Assembly: GCF_003010915.2 (NCBI RefSeq)
Contig: NZ_CP028426.1
Coordinates: 1-64,000 of the forward strand
Source of the DNA: Gulosibacter molinativorax
GTDB taxonomy: Bacteria > Actinomycetota > Actinomycetes > Actinomycetales > Microbacteriaceae
DNA length: 64,000 bases
Direction of reading: 5' to 3'
A program made the position numbers and the translations under genes. Position 1 is the stretch's first letter; each line of letters opens with the position of its first letter. The notes beneath the pieces are model-generated. The model was not told the DNA's origin, did not search any database, and saw only the letters and a list, made by a program, of their open reading frames with translations. Below, piece by piece: positions 31,632 through 41,170 of the stretch.

Positions 31632-33323
31632 CTAGGAGCGCTTTGCGTCCTGCGAACTCGGGACGGATTCCTCCGCTGCATCCTCGTTCGAGCCGGAACC
31701 CTGATTGTCGGCGTCCTGCGCCTGCCGCTGTGCGTCGTCCTCGGCCTTACCCTGGGGCGCCGCATCTGCCTGCGCGGCAGCGTTCGTCGGCGCCTCGTCG
31801 GACACCGTCGACGGAATCGTGGGGATGTTCAACTGCGAGAACACGGAACGCATCTGCTCGAGATGCTCCGCGATCTGGTCGCGCTCTTCACGGATCTCGC
31901 TGAGGCGTCGTTCCGCCTGCTGCTGCTCGCCACGGCTGCGGTTCTCGAGCTCGCGGGCACGCTCTCGGGCCTGGCGGTTTGAGTTCTCGAGCAGGTTCGC
32001 GGCCTGCGTCTCGGCGGTCTGGACCGTTTCCTGCGCGCGACGCCGCGCATCCGCGGTGATCTTGCCTGCCTCGCGACGGACCATTTCGCTGCGTTGATTG
32101 AGATCGGCGAGCTGCTCGGTGGCGTCATCGATGAGCTTCTTCGCGGCTGCCTCCGCGTTTCGGCCGGCGACGACGAGCTGCTGCTCGAACTCGTTCCGCT
32201 TTTCGGCGAGCTCAACTTCCTGGTCGCTCTTCGTCTTGGCGAGCTCGCGTAGCGAATTCTCCCGCAACTCGGCGAGCTCGGTCGTCACGCGCTGGCGCTC
32301 CTGCTCAAGCTCGCGGGTCTGTCGGGCATGGAGTTCGTTGAGTTCGAGCTCAAGCTTGGTGCGCTTGTCGGCGAGTTCGGTTTCGAGCAGTTCGCGCTCG
32401 TTTGCCAACTCGCGGTCGTGCTTGGCACGGGCCGACGTCAGTTCATCTTCGAGCTGGGCTCGGGCCTGGGCGATTTCGGCATTGAGTTGTTCGCGCTGCA
32501 TGGTCTGCTGGCTCGTCCAGGCGGCCTGGGCCTCGGCAAGTTCCTGCTCCTGGGTGCGGCGGATGTCGCCGAGCTGGCGCTCCGACTCGCCGCGGCGTTC
32601 GACCGACTCGCGCTCGAACCGTTCCCGGTCCTCATCGAGCGCGTGACGCGTTTGCGCCTCGTAGTCGGCGAACTCGCGCTGTTGCTTGGTAAGGGCCGCG
32701 AGGGCTACGGCCAGCTCTTCCTCGTGCTGCTGGCGTTGACGCGCGATCTCCTCGTTTGTCTGCGCGTGGGCGGCCTCGATTTCGCGGTCGGTCGCGTGGC
32801 GCTTCTCGCGGAGCTCGGACGTGACCTGGTCCTTGACCGAGTCGATTTCGCGCTCCTGATTGAGCTTGGTGAGCTCGGCTTCCTGCCGAGCGTTTTCGAC
32901 CAGCTGGTCGGCCGTCGACTGTGCCTCGGCGGCGATGCGACGGGCCGACTGATCCGCGTCGTTCGAGACCCGCTCGGCGTAATCGTTCGCATCCTCGTGG
33001 ATCTTCACGGCTTCGCGCTGTGCGGTTTCGCGAATCTCGTCGGCCTCGCGGTTTGCGTCGGAGACGAGGCGTGACGCCTGATCCTCAGCGGTAGCAAGCG
33101 TGCCCGCGAGCTTCGTGCCAAGACCCGCGTAACTCGGGGAGTCGGCCTCCTTGAGGTCCTCGTTGAGCTTCTCCACCTGAGCGCGCAACGTGGCAATTTC
33201 ACGTGCCGCGCCGTCCTGCGCCGACTGCGTTTCGTGAAGCCGCTGCTGCAGCTCACCAATAGCTTGGTCAACCTCCTCGCGATTGTATCCGCGCATGGTC
33301 GTGGTGAAGTTGAAGCCTTCCAC
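31632..33323 (-). CDS. long coiled-coil protein with DivIVA-like N-terminus (Scy/FilP type)
   Basis: A 563-residue, mostly alpha-helical protein. The N-terminus VEGFNFTTTMRGYNREEVDQ is the DivIVA-type motif; coiled-coil heptads run from about 25 to 495, very rich in Glu, Arg, Gln and Ala. A disordered tail of about 60 residues ends ESVPSSQDAKRS. Streptomyces Scy and FilP, which organise polar growth, are the best-known relatives by architecture. The GTG start at 33323 has AAGGA upstream and gives the motif its correct position; the ATG at 33356 adds unrelated residues. Promoter TAGACT is at 33379-33384 on this strand. Confidence 0.85.
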   Translation of the reverse strand: MEGFNFTTTMRGYNREEVDQAIGELQQRLHETQSAQDGAAREIATLRAQVEKLNEDLKEADSPSYAGLGTKLAGTLATAEDQASRLVSDANREADEIRETAQREAVKIHEDANDYAERVSNDADQSARRIAAEAQSTADQLVENARQEAELTKLNQEREIDSVKDQVTSELREKRHATDREIEAAHAQTNEEIARQRQQHEEELAVALAALTKQQREFADYEAQTRHALDEDRERFERESVERRGESERQLGDIRRTQEQELAEAQAAWTSQQTMQREQLNAEIAQARAQLEDELTSARAKHDRELANERELLETELADKRTKLELELNELHARQTRELEQERQRVTTELAELRENSLRELAKTKSDQEVELAEKRNEFEQQLVVAGRNAEAAAKKLIDDATEQLADLNQRSEMVRREAGKITADARRRAQETVQTAETQAANLLENSNRQARERARELENRSRGEQQQAERRLSEIREERDQIAEHLEQMRSVFSQLNIPTIPSTVSDEAPTNAAAQADAAPQGKAEDDAQRQAQDADNQGSGSNEDAAEESVPSSQDAKRS

Positions 33324-33378
33324 AGCCGTCCTTCCAAGGTGAAGAGTGAAGCGCAAAACGCACTAGTGAGATGGTTGA

Positions 33379-33384
33379 AGTCTA
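33379..33384 (-). promoter_or_regulatory. -10 box TAGACT of the coiled-coil gene
   Basis: Read on the minus strand, it would start transcription about 50 nt before the GTG, leaving room for the AAGGA ribosome site. Confidence 0.5.
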
Positions 33385-33537
33385 GATGGAGGATGCGTCG
33401 GAATCGCCCGGAGCGGCGCACGCCGGGTAATGGAAAAGCGTACGATCAGATCACGATCAGGTCACAAATCCGCGGTTGCGATAGGATTTAACGCTCAGCT
33501 TTGTGCAACTTGCCCGATCTAGTAATAAGGAGAACGC

Positions 33538-35883
33538 GTGCGATTCATCCTGGCAGCAGTGGCATTCGTTGCGAGTGTCGCGATGCTTATCACCGGCGCG
33601 GTCCAATATTCGCAGGCCTCGAACGTCAGCGAAGTGTCAGCAATCGGTAGTACCGAGTCGACCGCACCGATCACGTTGATTGGTTCCGAAACCCTCGCCT
33701 CGCGCGCAGGTACTCAATCGATCGTGATTCAAGCAGACGGACCGATCAATGTCGCGGTTGGTCGGACGGAAGACGTTACTGCTTGGGTCGGGGATGCGCT
33801 GCACAACACGGTCACGATCGATGAGACCGCTGACACCCGCAACCAGCAGACGCTGGCGCTCGTATTCACCGAATCAGGCACGGAGCCGACGGTGCCGTCG
33901 GTGCTGGGTCAGGACCTGTGGTTCGAGGAACACTCGGGGGACGGCACCCTGTCGCTCGACCTCGTCGTCTCGCCGGGCTACTCGATGATCATCGCCGCGG
34001 ACGGGACTGACCCCGCCCCGAGTGATATCCAAATTAGTTGGCCGTTCGGTGGCTATGCGCCGCTCGTCGGGCCGCTGCTGACTGCTGGTGCGATTCTCCT
34101 CCTCGTCGCTCTCGCCCTGCTCGCCTGGGCACTCATGCACCGCCGGAGCACTAAGCGTGAGGCGGCCCTCGCTGCTAAGCGCGCGGCCGCCAGCGACAAG
34201 GCGGTGGCGGCTGGCGACGTGGCCATGACCGAAGCCGAGTGGTCGCCCGTGCCCTGGGTGGACGCGGCGGACGACGCCGGTGCGCCGGATGACACCACGA
34301 AGCGCAGGCGCAAAGCGCACCTCGCGGTGCCCGATGCGGAATCGGGCACCCCTCCCGTCGATGAGACAGATGCCGCAGCGCCGAGCACCGAGGGTGATTC
34401 GACGCCCGCGGGCGAAACCGCAGCTGAAGTGACCGAGCCTGGTGAGACGACCGAGGCTGGCGAGGTAACAGAGGCTACCGAAGCCGCCGAGGCAATCGAG
34501 AGTCCTGTTGCGACAACGCAACCTGGCGAGCCCGAGGCCTCGCCGTTCGCGCCGCCTGCTGTTGCTTCGCCGACCGAAACGGAGCCAGAACCCGCGGCTG
34601 CGACCGCAACAGAACCAGAACCGGAGCCCGAGCCCGTGACGGAAACAAAACCCGAGCCCGAGCCCGTGACAGAAACAGAACCCGAGCCGGAACCTGTCGC
34701 AGAACTCGAGCCGGAACCTGTCGCAGAACCCGCCGACGCGTCGTCGCCTAGCGAAGACACCAAGTGGCGCCGTCCGCGGGGCCGCAACCGCTCGAGCGCG
34801 CCGAAGCGCCAGTTCTTCCTGGCACCGGTCATGGCGGTCGCTGCACTGACCCTCGCGGGCTGCGCGCCGCAGTATTGGCCAGCCGAATGGACCAACGCCG
34901 ACATTGCCCCGACCGGCACGCCGACCTCGACCGTGGAAGCGGCGCTCATCGAAGAAGGCGCGATGCCGCCCACGCTGAATGAGGCTCAGCTCGCTGACGT
35001 CGTGGCGGACGCGGCCAATCTCGCGGCCGAGGCCGACGACGCGATGGATGCGAGCATCCTTGAGCGACGATTCACGGGCGACGCTCTGCAGTACCGCACC
35101 GCCCTCTACGAGGCACAAAAAATCGACGGCGAGCTCGCGGGGCCAATTCCGTTCCCGGCGGGCGAGATCGTCTACGCCATCCCGGAGGCGACGGATGCGT
35201 GGCCCCGCGTGGTATTCGCGGTCGTGAGCCCCGGCGAGGGCGCGGACGCCAGTGTTTCGCCCGCGGCCATCATGCTCGTGCAGGAAGACGCGCGCTCGAA
35301 CTTCAAGATCGCGTCGCTCACCGAGCTTGCCGCCGGCATTTCGCTGCCCGAGGCAGCCCCGGTCAGCGTCGGCGCTCCCAGCATCGCGAACCTCGAGGGG
35401 CCGCTCGTGATGGACCCTGCCGAGATCGCGCCCGCCTACGCCGACATCATCTCCAAGGGCGACAAATCGGAGTTCGCATCAAAGTTCGATGCGACGAACG
35501 ACACCTTGCGCGCGCAGGTGAACGACGCCTATCGCAAAGGCCTGTCGGATGAACTCGACCCAGAGGTCGTGACGATCAGCTTCGCCTATGCGGCGTCGAA
35601 GACCGCCCCGATCGGGATCACCTCGATCGACGGCGGCGCCATTGTCGCCGTGTCCATCACGGAAACCGAGACTCTCAAGGCCGCCAACGACCGCGCCCGC
35701 ATCACGGTGACGGGCCGAACCGCGGTGCTCTCGGGCGTCGAGACGAGCGCCACCGGGTTTGACCGCACGTACACCGATCAACTGCTGTTCTACGTTCCGA
35801 GCGCCGAGACGGGTGGCCCCATCCAGTTCCTCGGCGTGTCCCAAGCAATGACCGACGCGAAAGAATTACCAGAGGAGTCCTAA
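33538..35883 (+). CDS. large membrane protein with acidic Pro/Glu-repeat linker and internal lipobox
   Basis: A 781-residue protein of unknown function. GTG start with AAGGAG upstream. Residues 1-25 are a signal or anchor helix (FILAAVAFVASVAMLITGAV). An extracellular-type domain (about 30-170) is followed by a second helix (about 172-200, LVGPLLTAGAILLLVALALL), then a low-complexity linker (about 240-410) with EPEPEPVTETKPEPEPVTET-type repeats. A basic patch and a third hydrophobic stretch end in TLAGC (C442), a perfect lipoprotein-type motif in mid-protein. A folded domain (about 450-781) follows. It is 5 nt upstream of the CnoX-like gene, so probably co-expressed. Homologous architectures appear in Microbacteriaceae, function unassigned. 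Confidence 0.75.
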   Translation: MRFILAAVAFVASVAMLITGAVQYSQASNVSEVSAIGSTESTAPITLIGSETLASRAGTQSIVIQADGPINVAVGRTEDVTAWVGDALHNTVTIDETADTRNQQTLALVFTESGTEPTVPSVLGQDLWFEEHSGDGTLSLDLVVSPGYSMIIAADGTDPAPSDIQISWPFGGYAPLVGPLLTAGAILLLVALALLAWALMHRRSTKREAALAAKRAAASDKAVAAGDVAMTEAEWSPVPWVDAADDAGAPDDTTKRRRKAHLAVPDAESGTPPVDETDAAAPSTEGDSTPAGETAAEVTEPGETTEAGEVTEATEAAEAIESPVATTQPGEPEASPFAPPAVASPTETEPEPAAATATEPEPEPEPVTETKPEPEPVTETEPEPEPVAELEPEPVAEPADASSPSEDTKWRRPRGRNRSSAPKRQFFLAPVMAVAALTLAGCAPQYWPAEWTNADIAPTGTPTSTVEAALIEEGAMPPTLNEAQLADVVADAANLAAEADDAMDASILERRFTGDALQYRTALYEAQKIDGELAGPIPFPAGEIVYAIPEATDAWPRVVFAVVSPGEGADASVSPAAIMLVQEDARSNFKIASLTELAAGISLPEAAPVSVGAPSIANLEGPLVMDPAEIAPAYADIISKGDKSEFASKFDATNDTLRAQVNDAYRKGLSDELDPEVVTISFAYAASKTAPIGITSIDGGAIVAVSITETETLKAANDRARITVTGRTAVLSGVETSATGFDRTYTDQLLFYVPSAETGGPIQFLGVSQAMTDAKELPEES

Positions 35884-35888
35884 GCACG

Positions 35889-36848
35889 ATGACTGATCCG
35901 AATAACCTCATGTCCGCAATGGGTGGCGGAGTCGATCTAAGCGGGCTTGCGCAGGCGCACCAGCAGCGGCAACAGGCCGCCCCGGGTGCGCAAGGTGCAC
36001 CGCAGGGTCAAGCTGGCGGTGGCGCTGCCATCTCGCTGCCAGACGCTGTCATGAGTGGTGGCGAGGCGGAACTCGAGCAGTTTTCGCAGTACTCGACGCA
36101 GGTACCCGTCCTGGTGCAGGTGTACTCGCAGCGCGACCCTGATTCGATCGCGCTGACCCCGGTCCTTGAAGAGCTCGTGCGCTCGGCTGATGGCCGGCTC
36201 ATCATGCTCCGCATCGACGCGGATGCGCACCCCCAGCTCGGCGGTCAGCCCTCGGTCCTGGCGCTTGTCGGCGGCCGTCCGGTGCCGCTCTTCCAGGGGA
36301 ACCCGCCGCGCGACCAGATCGTGCAGGTCGTCAACGAACTCATCCAGGTCGCCGCGCAGCAGGACGTGACCGGCCAGGCCGTGATCACCGGGGCCGACGC
36401 CGCAGGCACTGGCGAACCCGCGCCTAAGCCGATCCCGCCGCTTCACCAAGAAGCGCAGGATGCGCTCGCGCGCGGTGACGTGGAGGCAGCCAAGGCCGCC
36501 TATGAGCAGGCGCTGAAAGAATCTCCGGCGGACGACGACGCGAAGGTCGGCCTCTCGCAGGTGAACCTGCTCGTGCGCCTGCAAGGCAAGACGCTGCAGG
36601 AGATTCGCGATCGAGCGGCGAAGGATCCGAATTCGATCGAGGCCCAGTTCGATGTCGCCGACCTCGACCTGTCCGGCGGCCACGTCGACGACGCCTTCAA
36701 CCGACTGCTCGCGTTGTTCTCGAAGGTCGACTCGGAAAACAAGAACGAGGTGCGCGAACGCATCCTCGAACTTTTTGATGTGGTGGGGCCGACTGACGCG
36801 CGCGTGATCCGCGCGCGTCAGCAGCTCACCAACCTGCTGTTCGCCTAG
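35889..36848 (+). CDS. CnoX/YbbN-like thioredoxin-TPR co-chaperone without active-site cysteines
   Basis: A 319-residue cytoplasmic protein. A Gln/Gly/Ala-rich N-terminus is followed by a thioredoxin-fold domain (about 55-155: VPVLVQVYSQRDPDSIALTP, then RLIMLRIDADAHPQLGGQPS and FQGNPPRDQIVQVVNEL) and a TPR-like C-half (AQDALARGDVEAAKAAYEQA, about 188-207). The usual CxxC is replaced by SQRDPDS and I see no Cys in the protein, so a redox role is unlikely; a holdase or chaperonin partner function is inferred from YbbN/CnoX. Stops overlap glgB by 4 nt in convergent orientation. Confidence 0.85.
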   Translation: MTDPNNLMSAMGGGVDLSGLAQAHQQRQQAAPGAQGAPQGQAGGGAAISLPDAVMSGGEAELEQFSQYSTQVPVLVQVYSQRDPDSIALTPVLEELVRSADGRLIMLRIDADAHPQLGGQPSVLALVGGRPVPLFQGNPPRDQIVQVVNELIQVAAQQDVTGQAVITGADAAGTGEPAPKPIPPLHQEAQDALARGDVEAAKAAYEQALKESPADDDAKVGLSQVNLLVRLQGKTLQEIRDRAAKDPNSIEAQFDVADLDLSGGHVDDAFNRLLALFSKVDSENKNEVRERILELFDVVGPTDARVIRARQQLTNLLFA

Positions 36849-39031
36849 CGACGCCGCAGGAACGTCGCGCCGAGCGGGGGCACTCGCAGGGACACGGACT
36901 GGCCGTGGCCGTGCGCGGGTGCCCCGTTTGCGATGAGCGTGTCGTTCGTCACTCCGCTGCCGCCGAAGGCGAGGTCGTCGGAGTTGAGTACTTCATCCCA
37001 CGCGCCGCCCGAGGGCAGCCCGAGCTCGTACCCCTCGAGCGAATGGTTCGAGAAGTTGAACACGGCAGCGAGCGCGCCGCCCGAGCGATCGCGGCGGACG
37101 AACGCGAGCAGGCTGTTCTGCGAGTCGTCGCCCGAAATCCACTGGAGTCCCGCGGGGTCGTTGTCGAGCTCCCACATCGCGGGCGTCGAGCGGTAGAGAT
37201 TGTTCAGCGCCGCGACGTAGCGCTGGATGCCCGAGAACGTGTCGTTTTCGAGCAGCCACCAGTCGAGGCCCTTGTCCTCCGACCACTCGCTCGGCTGACC
37301 GAACTCCTGCCCCATGAACAGCAGCTGCTTGCCCGGGTGGCCCCACTGGTAGGAGTAGAACAGGCGCATGTTCGCGGCCTTCTGCCAGTCATCGCCGGGC
37401 ATCTTCGAGAACATCGAGCCCTTGCCGTGCACGACCTCGTCGTGCGAGATCGGCAGGATGTACTGCTCGCTCCACGCGTACACGAACGAGAACGTCAGGT
37501 CGCCCTGGTGCCACTTGCGGTAGATCGGGTCCTTCGCGATGTAGCGAAGGTTGTCGTTCATCCACCCCATGTTCCACTTGAGCCCGAAGCCAAGCCCGCC
37601 CTCGTCCGTCGCGCGAGTGACGCCCGGGTAGCTCGTCGATTCCTCGGCGATCATGACGATGCCGGGGTTGAGCTTGTACGCGGTCGCGTTGACTTCCTGG
37701 AGGAAGTCGATGGCCTCGTAGTATTCGCGGCCGCCGTCCTTGTTCGGCAGCCACTCGTCGCGCGAGTAGTCGCGGTAGATGATCGAGGCCACCGCGTCGA
37801 CGCGCAGGCCGTCGATGTGGAACTCCTCGAGCCAGTACAGGGCGTTCGCGACGAGGAAGTTGCGCACTTGCGAGTCACCGAAGTTGAACACGTAGGTGCC
37901 CCAGTCGGCCTGGTGGCCGAGGCGGGGGTCGGGGTGCTCGTAGAGCGCCTGACCGTCGAACTCGGCGAGGCCGAACGCATCCTTGGGAAAGTGCCCCGGC
38001 ACCCAGTCCATGATCACGCCGTAGCCCGCCTGGTGCAGGCGGTCGATGAGGTAGCGGAGGTCATCGGGGGAGCCGAGGCGCGAGGTCGGTGCGTAGTAGC
38101 CGGTGACCTGATAGCCCCACGAGCCACCGAAGGGGTGCTCGGCGAGGGGCATGAACTCGACGTGCGTGAACTGCATCCCGTTGAGGTAGGTGATCAGTTC
38201 GTCGGCGAGCTCGCGGTAGCCGAGGCCCGGTCGCCACGACATCGCGTGGAGCTCGTAGACGCTCATCGGCTGGTTGTGCGGGTCGGTGGATGCGCGGTGC
38301 GCGAGCCACTCGCCGTCGCCCCACTCGTGCTGCGAGGGCTGGGCGATGACGGATGCCGTGTGCGGCGGCCGCTCGGCGTGCAGCGCCATCGGGTCGGCCT
38401 TGTCGATCCACATGCCGTCCTGGCTGAGGATCTGGAACTTGTACGTCTCGTGCGCGCCAAGGCCCGGGATGAACAGTTCCCAGACGCCACGCTCGTTGAG
38501 GCGTCGCATCGCGTGCTGCGCGCCGTCCCAGCTGTTGAAGGAGCCGACGACGCGCACGGCCCGGGCGTGCGGAGCCCACACCGCGAAGGACGTGCCCTGG
38601 ACGAACTTGTGGGTGCCGTAGTGCTCGCGGACGTGCGCGCCGAACACCTTCCAGAGCTGCTCGTGGCGGCCCTCGCCGAAGAGGTAAATGTCGGTGTCGC
38701 CAACCGAGGGCATGAACCGGTAGGGGTCATCCGTGGTATAGGTTTCGCCACCCTCGTAGGTCGTCTCGATCACGTAGTCGTCGAGGCCGTAGTTGTGGAC
38801 GGCCGACCAGATACCGTGCGCGAGGTGCTCGAGCTCGATGGTTCGGCCCGAGGCCTCGAGCACGACGCGCACGCTTTTCGCGAGCGGGCGGCGTACTCGG
38901 ACCGCGGTCGTGCCCTCCTCATCGAGGGGGTGCTGCCCGAGCACGCCGTGCGGGCCCGAATGGTGCCCCTCGGCGAGCGCGAGCAGCTCGGCGTCCGGGA
39001 AAATGTGGTCTTCGCTAACTGGCGTGTTCAT
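36845..39031 (-). CDS. glgB: 1,4-alpha-glucan branching enzyme
   Basis: GlgB moves alpha-1,4 oligosaccharides to alpha-1,6 positions. The 728-residue protein has N1 and CBM48 domains (about 1-220, with FAVWAPHARAVRVVGSFNSW), the GH13 barrel with catalytic Asp in DGLRVDAVASIIYRD, Glu in VMIAEESTSYPG and the transition-state Asp in PISHDEVVHGKGSM, and a C-terminal beta domain. It is the last gene of glgX-glgE-glgB; 18 nt separate it from glgE. Together with GlgE it would build branched alpha-glucan from maltose-1-phosphate. Confidence 0.96.
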   Translation of the reverse strand: MNTPVSEDHIFPDAELLALAEGHHSGPHGVLGQHPLDEEGTTAVRVRRPLAKSVRVVLEASGRTIELEHLAHGIWSAVHNYGLDDYVIETTYEGGETYTTDDPYRFMPSVGDTDIYLFGEGRHEQLWKVFGAHVREHYGTHKFVQGTSFAVWAPHARAVRVVGSFNSWDGAQHAMRRLNERGVWELFIPGLGAHETYKFQILSQDGMWIDKADPMALHAERPPHTASVIAQPSQHEWGDGEWLAHRASTDPHNQPMSVYELHAMSWRPGLGYRELADELITYLNGMQFTHVEFMPLAEHPFGGSWGYQVTGYYAPTSRLGSPDDLRYLIDRLHQAGYGVIMDWVPGHFPKDAFGLAEFDGQALYEHPDPRLGHQADWGTYVFNFGDSQVRNFLVANALYWLEEFHIDGLRVDAVASIIYRDYSRDEWLPNKDGGREYYEAIDFLQEVNATAYKLNPGIVMIAEESTSYPGVTRATDEGGLGFGLKWNMGWMNDNLRYIAKDPIYRKWHQGDLTFSFVYAWSEQYILPISHDEVVHGKGSMFSKMPGDDWQKAANMRLFYSYQWGHPGKQLLFMGQEFGQPSEWSEDKGLDWWLLENDTFSGIQRYVAALNNLYRSTPAMWELDNDPAGLQWISGDDSQNSLLAFVRRDRSGGALAAVFNFSNHSLEGYELGLPSGGAWDEVLNSDDLAFGGSGVTNDTLIANGAPAHGHGQSVSLRVPPLGATFLRRR

Positions 39032-39049
39032 TTCGCAACCGCGTTTCTC

Positions 39050-41077
39050 TTAGTGGTGCCGGACATTGAGTACGTGTGCCTGCCCTGGCGCGAGCCGGAT
39101 GAAGTTGTAGTCGGACCAGTCCCAAATCGATCCGCTCAGGAGGTCCTCGACCTGGAATGTCGAGCCGTGTGGAATCCCGAACTTTTCGGTGTCCAGCACG
39201 AGGGTTGATTCCTGGGCGCTGAATGGGTCAAGGTTCACGACGGTGACGACGGTGTCGGGAATGCCTGAGCCCGTGTACCGCGCGTCGAGGTGCTTCGAGA
39301 ACGAGAACACCTGCTGGTTGTCCGCGCTCTGCACCTCGAAGTTTCGCAGCTGCGTCAGGGCAGGATGCGCGCGCCGAATGCCATTGAGTCGGGTGATGAG
39401 CGGCGCGAGGGAAATCCCCGCGGCCTCTGCCGCCGCCCAGTTACGGTTCTTGAACTCGTACTTCTCGTTGTCGATGTTCTCTTCGGAGCCTGGGCGGGCG
39501 ACGTTCTCGATGAGTTCGAAGCCGGAGTACATGCCCCAGTTCGAACCGGCCATCGCCGCGATCACGGCGCGCGCCTCGTACGCCGGTCGACCGCCTCGCT
39601 GCAGGTACTCCGTGAGGATGTCCGGGGTGTTGACGAAGAGGTTCGGCCGCATGAAATCGCTCGTGTCGTGCGAGATCTCGTCCAGGAACTCCTCGAGCTC
39701 TTCGCGGGTGTTGCGCCACGTGAAGTACGAGTACGACTGCTGGAAACCCGCCTTCGCAAGCGACTGCATCACCGCGGGGCGAGTGAAGGCCTCCGCAAGG
39801 AAGATCACCTCGGGATACTCCGCGTTGATGTCGTGGATCAGCCACTCCCAGAACTGCAAGGGCTTCGTGTGCGGGTTGTCGACGCGGAAGATCTTCACGC
39901 CGAGCGAGATCCAGTGCCGCACGATATCGAGCACCTCGGCGTAGATGCCGTTCCGATCGTTATCGAAGTTGATCGGGTAGATGTCCTGATACTTCTTCGG
40001 TGGGTTCTCGGCGTAGGCGATGCTGCCGTCGTTGAGCGTGGTGAACCACTCGGGGTGCTCCTTGACCCAGGGGTGGTCGGGCGTCGCCTGGAGTGCCAGG
40101 TCGAGCGCGATCTCGAGCCCGAGCTCCTCCGCGCGCTCGCGGAAGGCGACAAAGTCGGCCTCGGTACCGAGGTCGGGATGCACATCCTTGTGGCCGCCCG
40201 CCTCGCCGCCGATCGCCCACGGCGAGCCCGGGTCGTGCGGCCCCGCGACGAGCGTGTTGTTCGGGCCCTTGCGGTTCGTGGTGCCGATCGGGTGGATGGG
40301 CGGGAGATAGACGACGTCGAAGCCCATCGCCGCGACGCCGTCGAGGCGCCCGGCTGCGGTCTGGAACGTGCCGCTCGTCCACGAGCCATCGGCGTTCGGG
40401 ATCGCGCCCTCGGAGCGCGGGAAGAATTCGTACCACGCGCCGAAGCCCGCGCGCTGGCGCTCGACGCGAATGACGCGTTCGGCCGACGGCGTCACGAGGG
40501 AGCGCACGGGGGACGCGGTCAGCTGGGCGACCACCGCATCCGCGAGGAGCGCGCGGAGCCGGTCGAGTGGGGCTGCGGTCGTGTCGCGGGCCGCGGCGGC
40601 GGCCGACGACACAGCCACCGTCTGCTCGGCGCGATCGAGGACGCGCGCGCCCTCCTCGAGCATGACCTCGACATCGATTCCGGCCGGAACCTTGATCTCG
40701 GCGTTGTGTCGCCACGTCGCGAAGTCGTCCCCGAACGATTCCATGTGCCAGCGCCACTCGCCAGTGGCGTCGAGCTGCGCCGTCGTGCGCCACTCATCGA
40801 GCCCGGCATTGCCGCGGTCGAGGCGCGTGCGCGTCGTGGTGCCAGCCGGTGAAGTCAGGACGAGATCGACGCCGATCTTGTCGTGACCCTCACGGAACGA
40901 GACGCACGAAAACGGCACGACCTCGCCCTCGTAGGCCTTGGAAGAAAACAGGGCGTCTTCGATCTGCGGGCGTAGCCGCATGATGGGGATGCGACCATAC
41001 ACGGGCTCGTAACCCGAGCCGGGAAAGTCGGTCGAACGGGAGGAATCAGGGGTGCTCAGTCCAGATGTCGTAGCCAC
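39050..41077 (-). CDS. glgE: alpha-1,4-glucan:maltose-1-phosphate maltosyltransferase GlgE
   Basis: GlgE extends glucan chains with maltose from maltose-1-phosphate. The 675-residue protein has the family N-domain (YGRIPIMRLRPQIEDALF; WYEFFPRSEGAIPNADG at about 220), the GH13 barrel with KIFRVDNPHTKPLQFWEW (nucleophile Asp), VIFLAEAFTRPAVM (acid/base Glu) and FVNTPDILTEYLQRGG, and a C-terminal beta domain. GTG start 41077 has TAGGTT ending 7 nt upstream (41085-41090), so its transcript is probably leaderless and glgE may be expressed apart from glgX. No treS, pep2 or glgM lies in the window. Confidence 0.96.
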   Translation of the reverse strand: MATTSGLSTPDSSRSTDFPGSGYEPVYGRIPIMRLRPQIEDALFSSKAYEGEVVPFSCVSFREGHDKIGVDLVLTSPAGTTTRTRLDRGNAGLDEWRTTAQLDATGEWRWHMESFGDDFATWRHNAEIKVPAGIDVEVMLEEGARVLDRAEQTVAVSSAAAAARDTTAAPLDRLRALLADAVVAQLTASPVRSLVTPSAERVIRVERQRAGFGAWYEFFPRSEGAIPNADGSWTSGTFQTAAGRLDGVAAMGFDVVYLPPIHPIGTTNRKGPNNTLVAGPHDPGSPWAIGGEAGGHKDVHPDLGTEADFVAFRERAEELGLEIALDLALQATPDHPWVKEHPEWFTTLNDGSIAYAENPPKKYQDIYPINFDNDRNGIYAEVLDIVRHWISLGVKIFRVDNPHTKPLQFWEWLIHDINAEYPEVIFLAEAFTRPAVMQSLAKAGFQQSYSYFTWRNTREELEEFLDEISHDTSDFMRPNLFVNTPDILTEYLQRGGRPAYEARAVIAAMAGSNWGMYSGFELIENVARPGSEENIDNEKYEFKNRNWAAAEAAGISLAPLITRLNGIRRAHPALTQLRNFEVQSADNQQVFSFSKHLDARYTGSGIPDTVVTVVNLDPFSAQESTLVLDTEKFGIPHGSTFQVEDLLSGSIWDWSDYNFIRLAPGQAHVLNVRHH

Positions 41078-41084
41078 GTCTGTG

Positions 41085-41090
41085 AACCTA
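41085..41090 (-). promoter_or_regulatory. -10 box TAGGTT of glgE, leaderless type
   Basis: On the minus strand, ends 7 nt before the GTG start at 41077. Confidence 0.5.
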
Positions 41091-41170
41091 GCAAGTTTCG
41101 TTTGCCGAGTTCCTGGTCATCCTTGGAATCGGTGGCGCGCACACGGAAACCTTTGTCAGTGCGCGCACGC

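Noticed and set aside
34560..34740. Periodic Glu-Pro/Thr repeats considered as a CRISPR or tandem DNA repeat
   Set aside because: The repeats are codon-periodic within a long open frame and have no spacers; they encode a linker.
36905..39208. Plus-strand open frame of 767 codons opposite glgB
   Set aside because: glgB is certain on the other strand; the frame has no recognisable domain.
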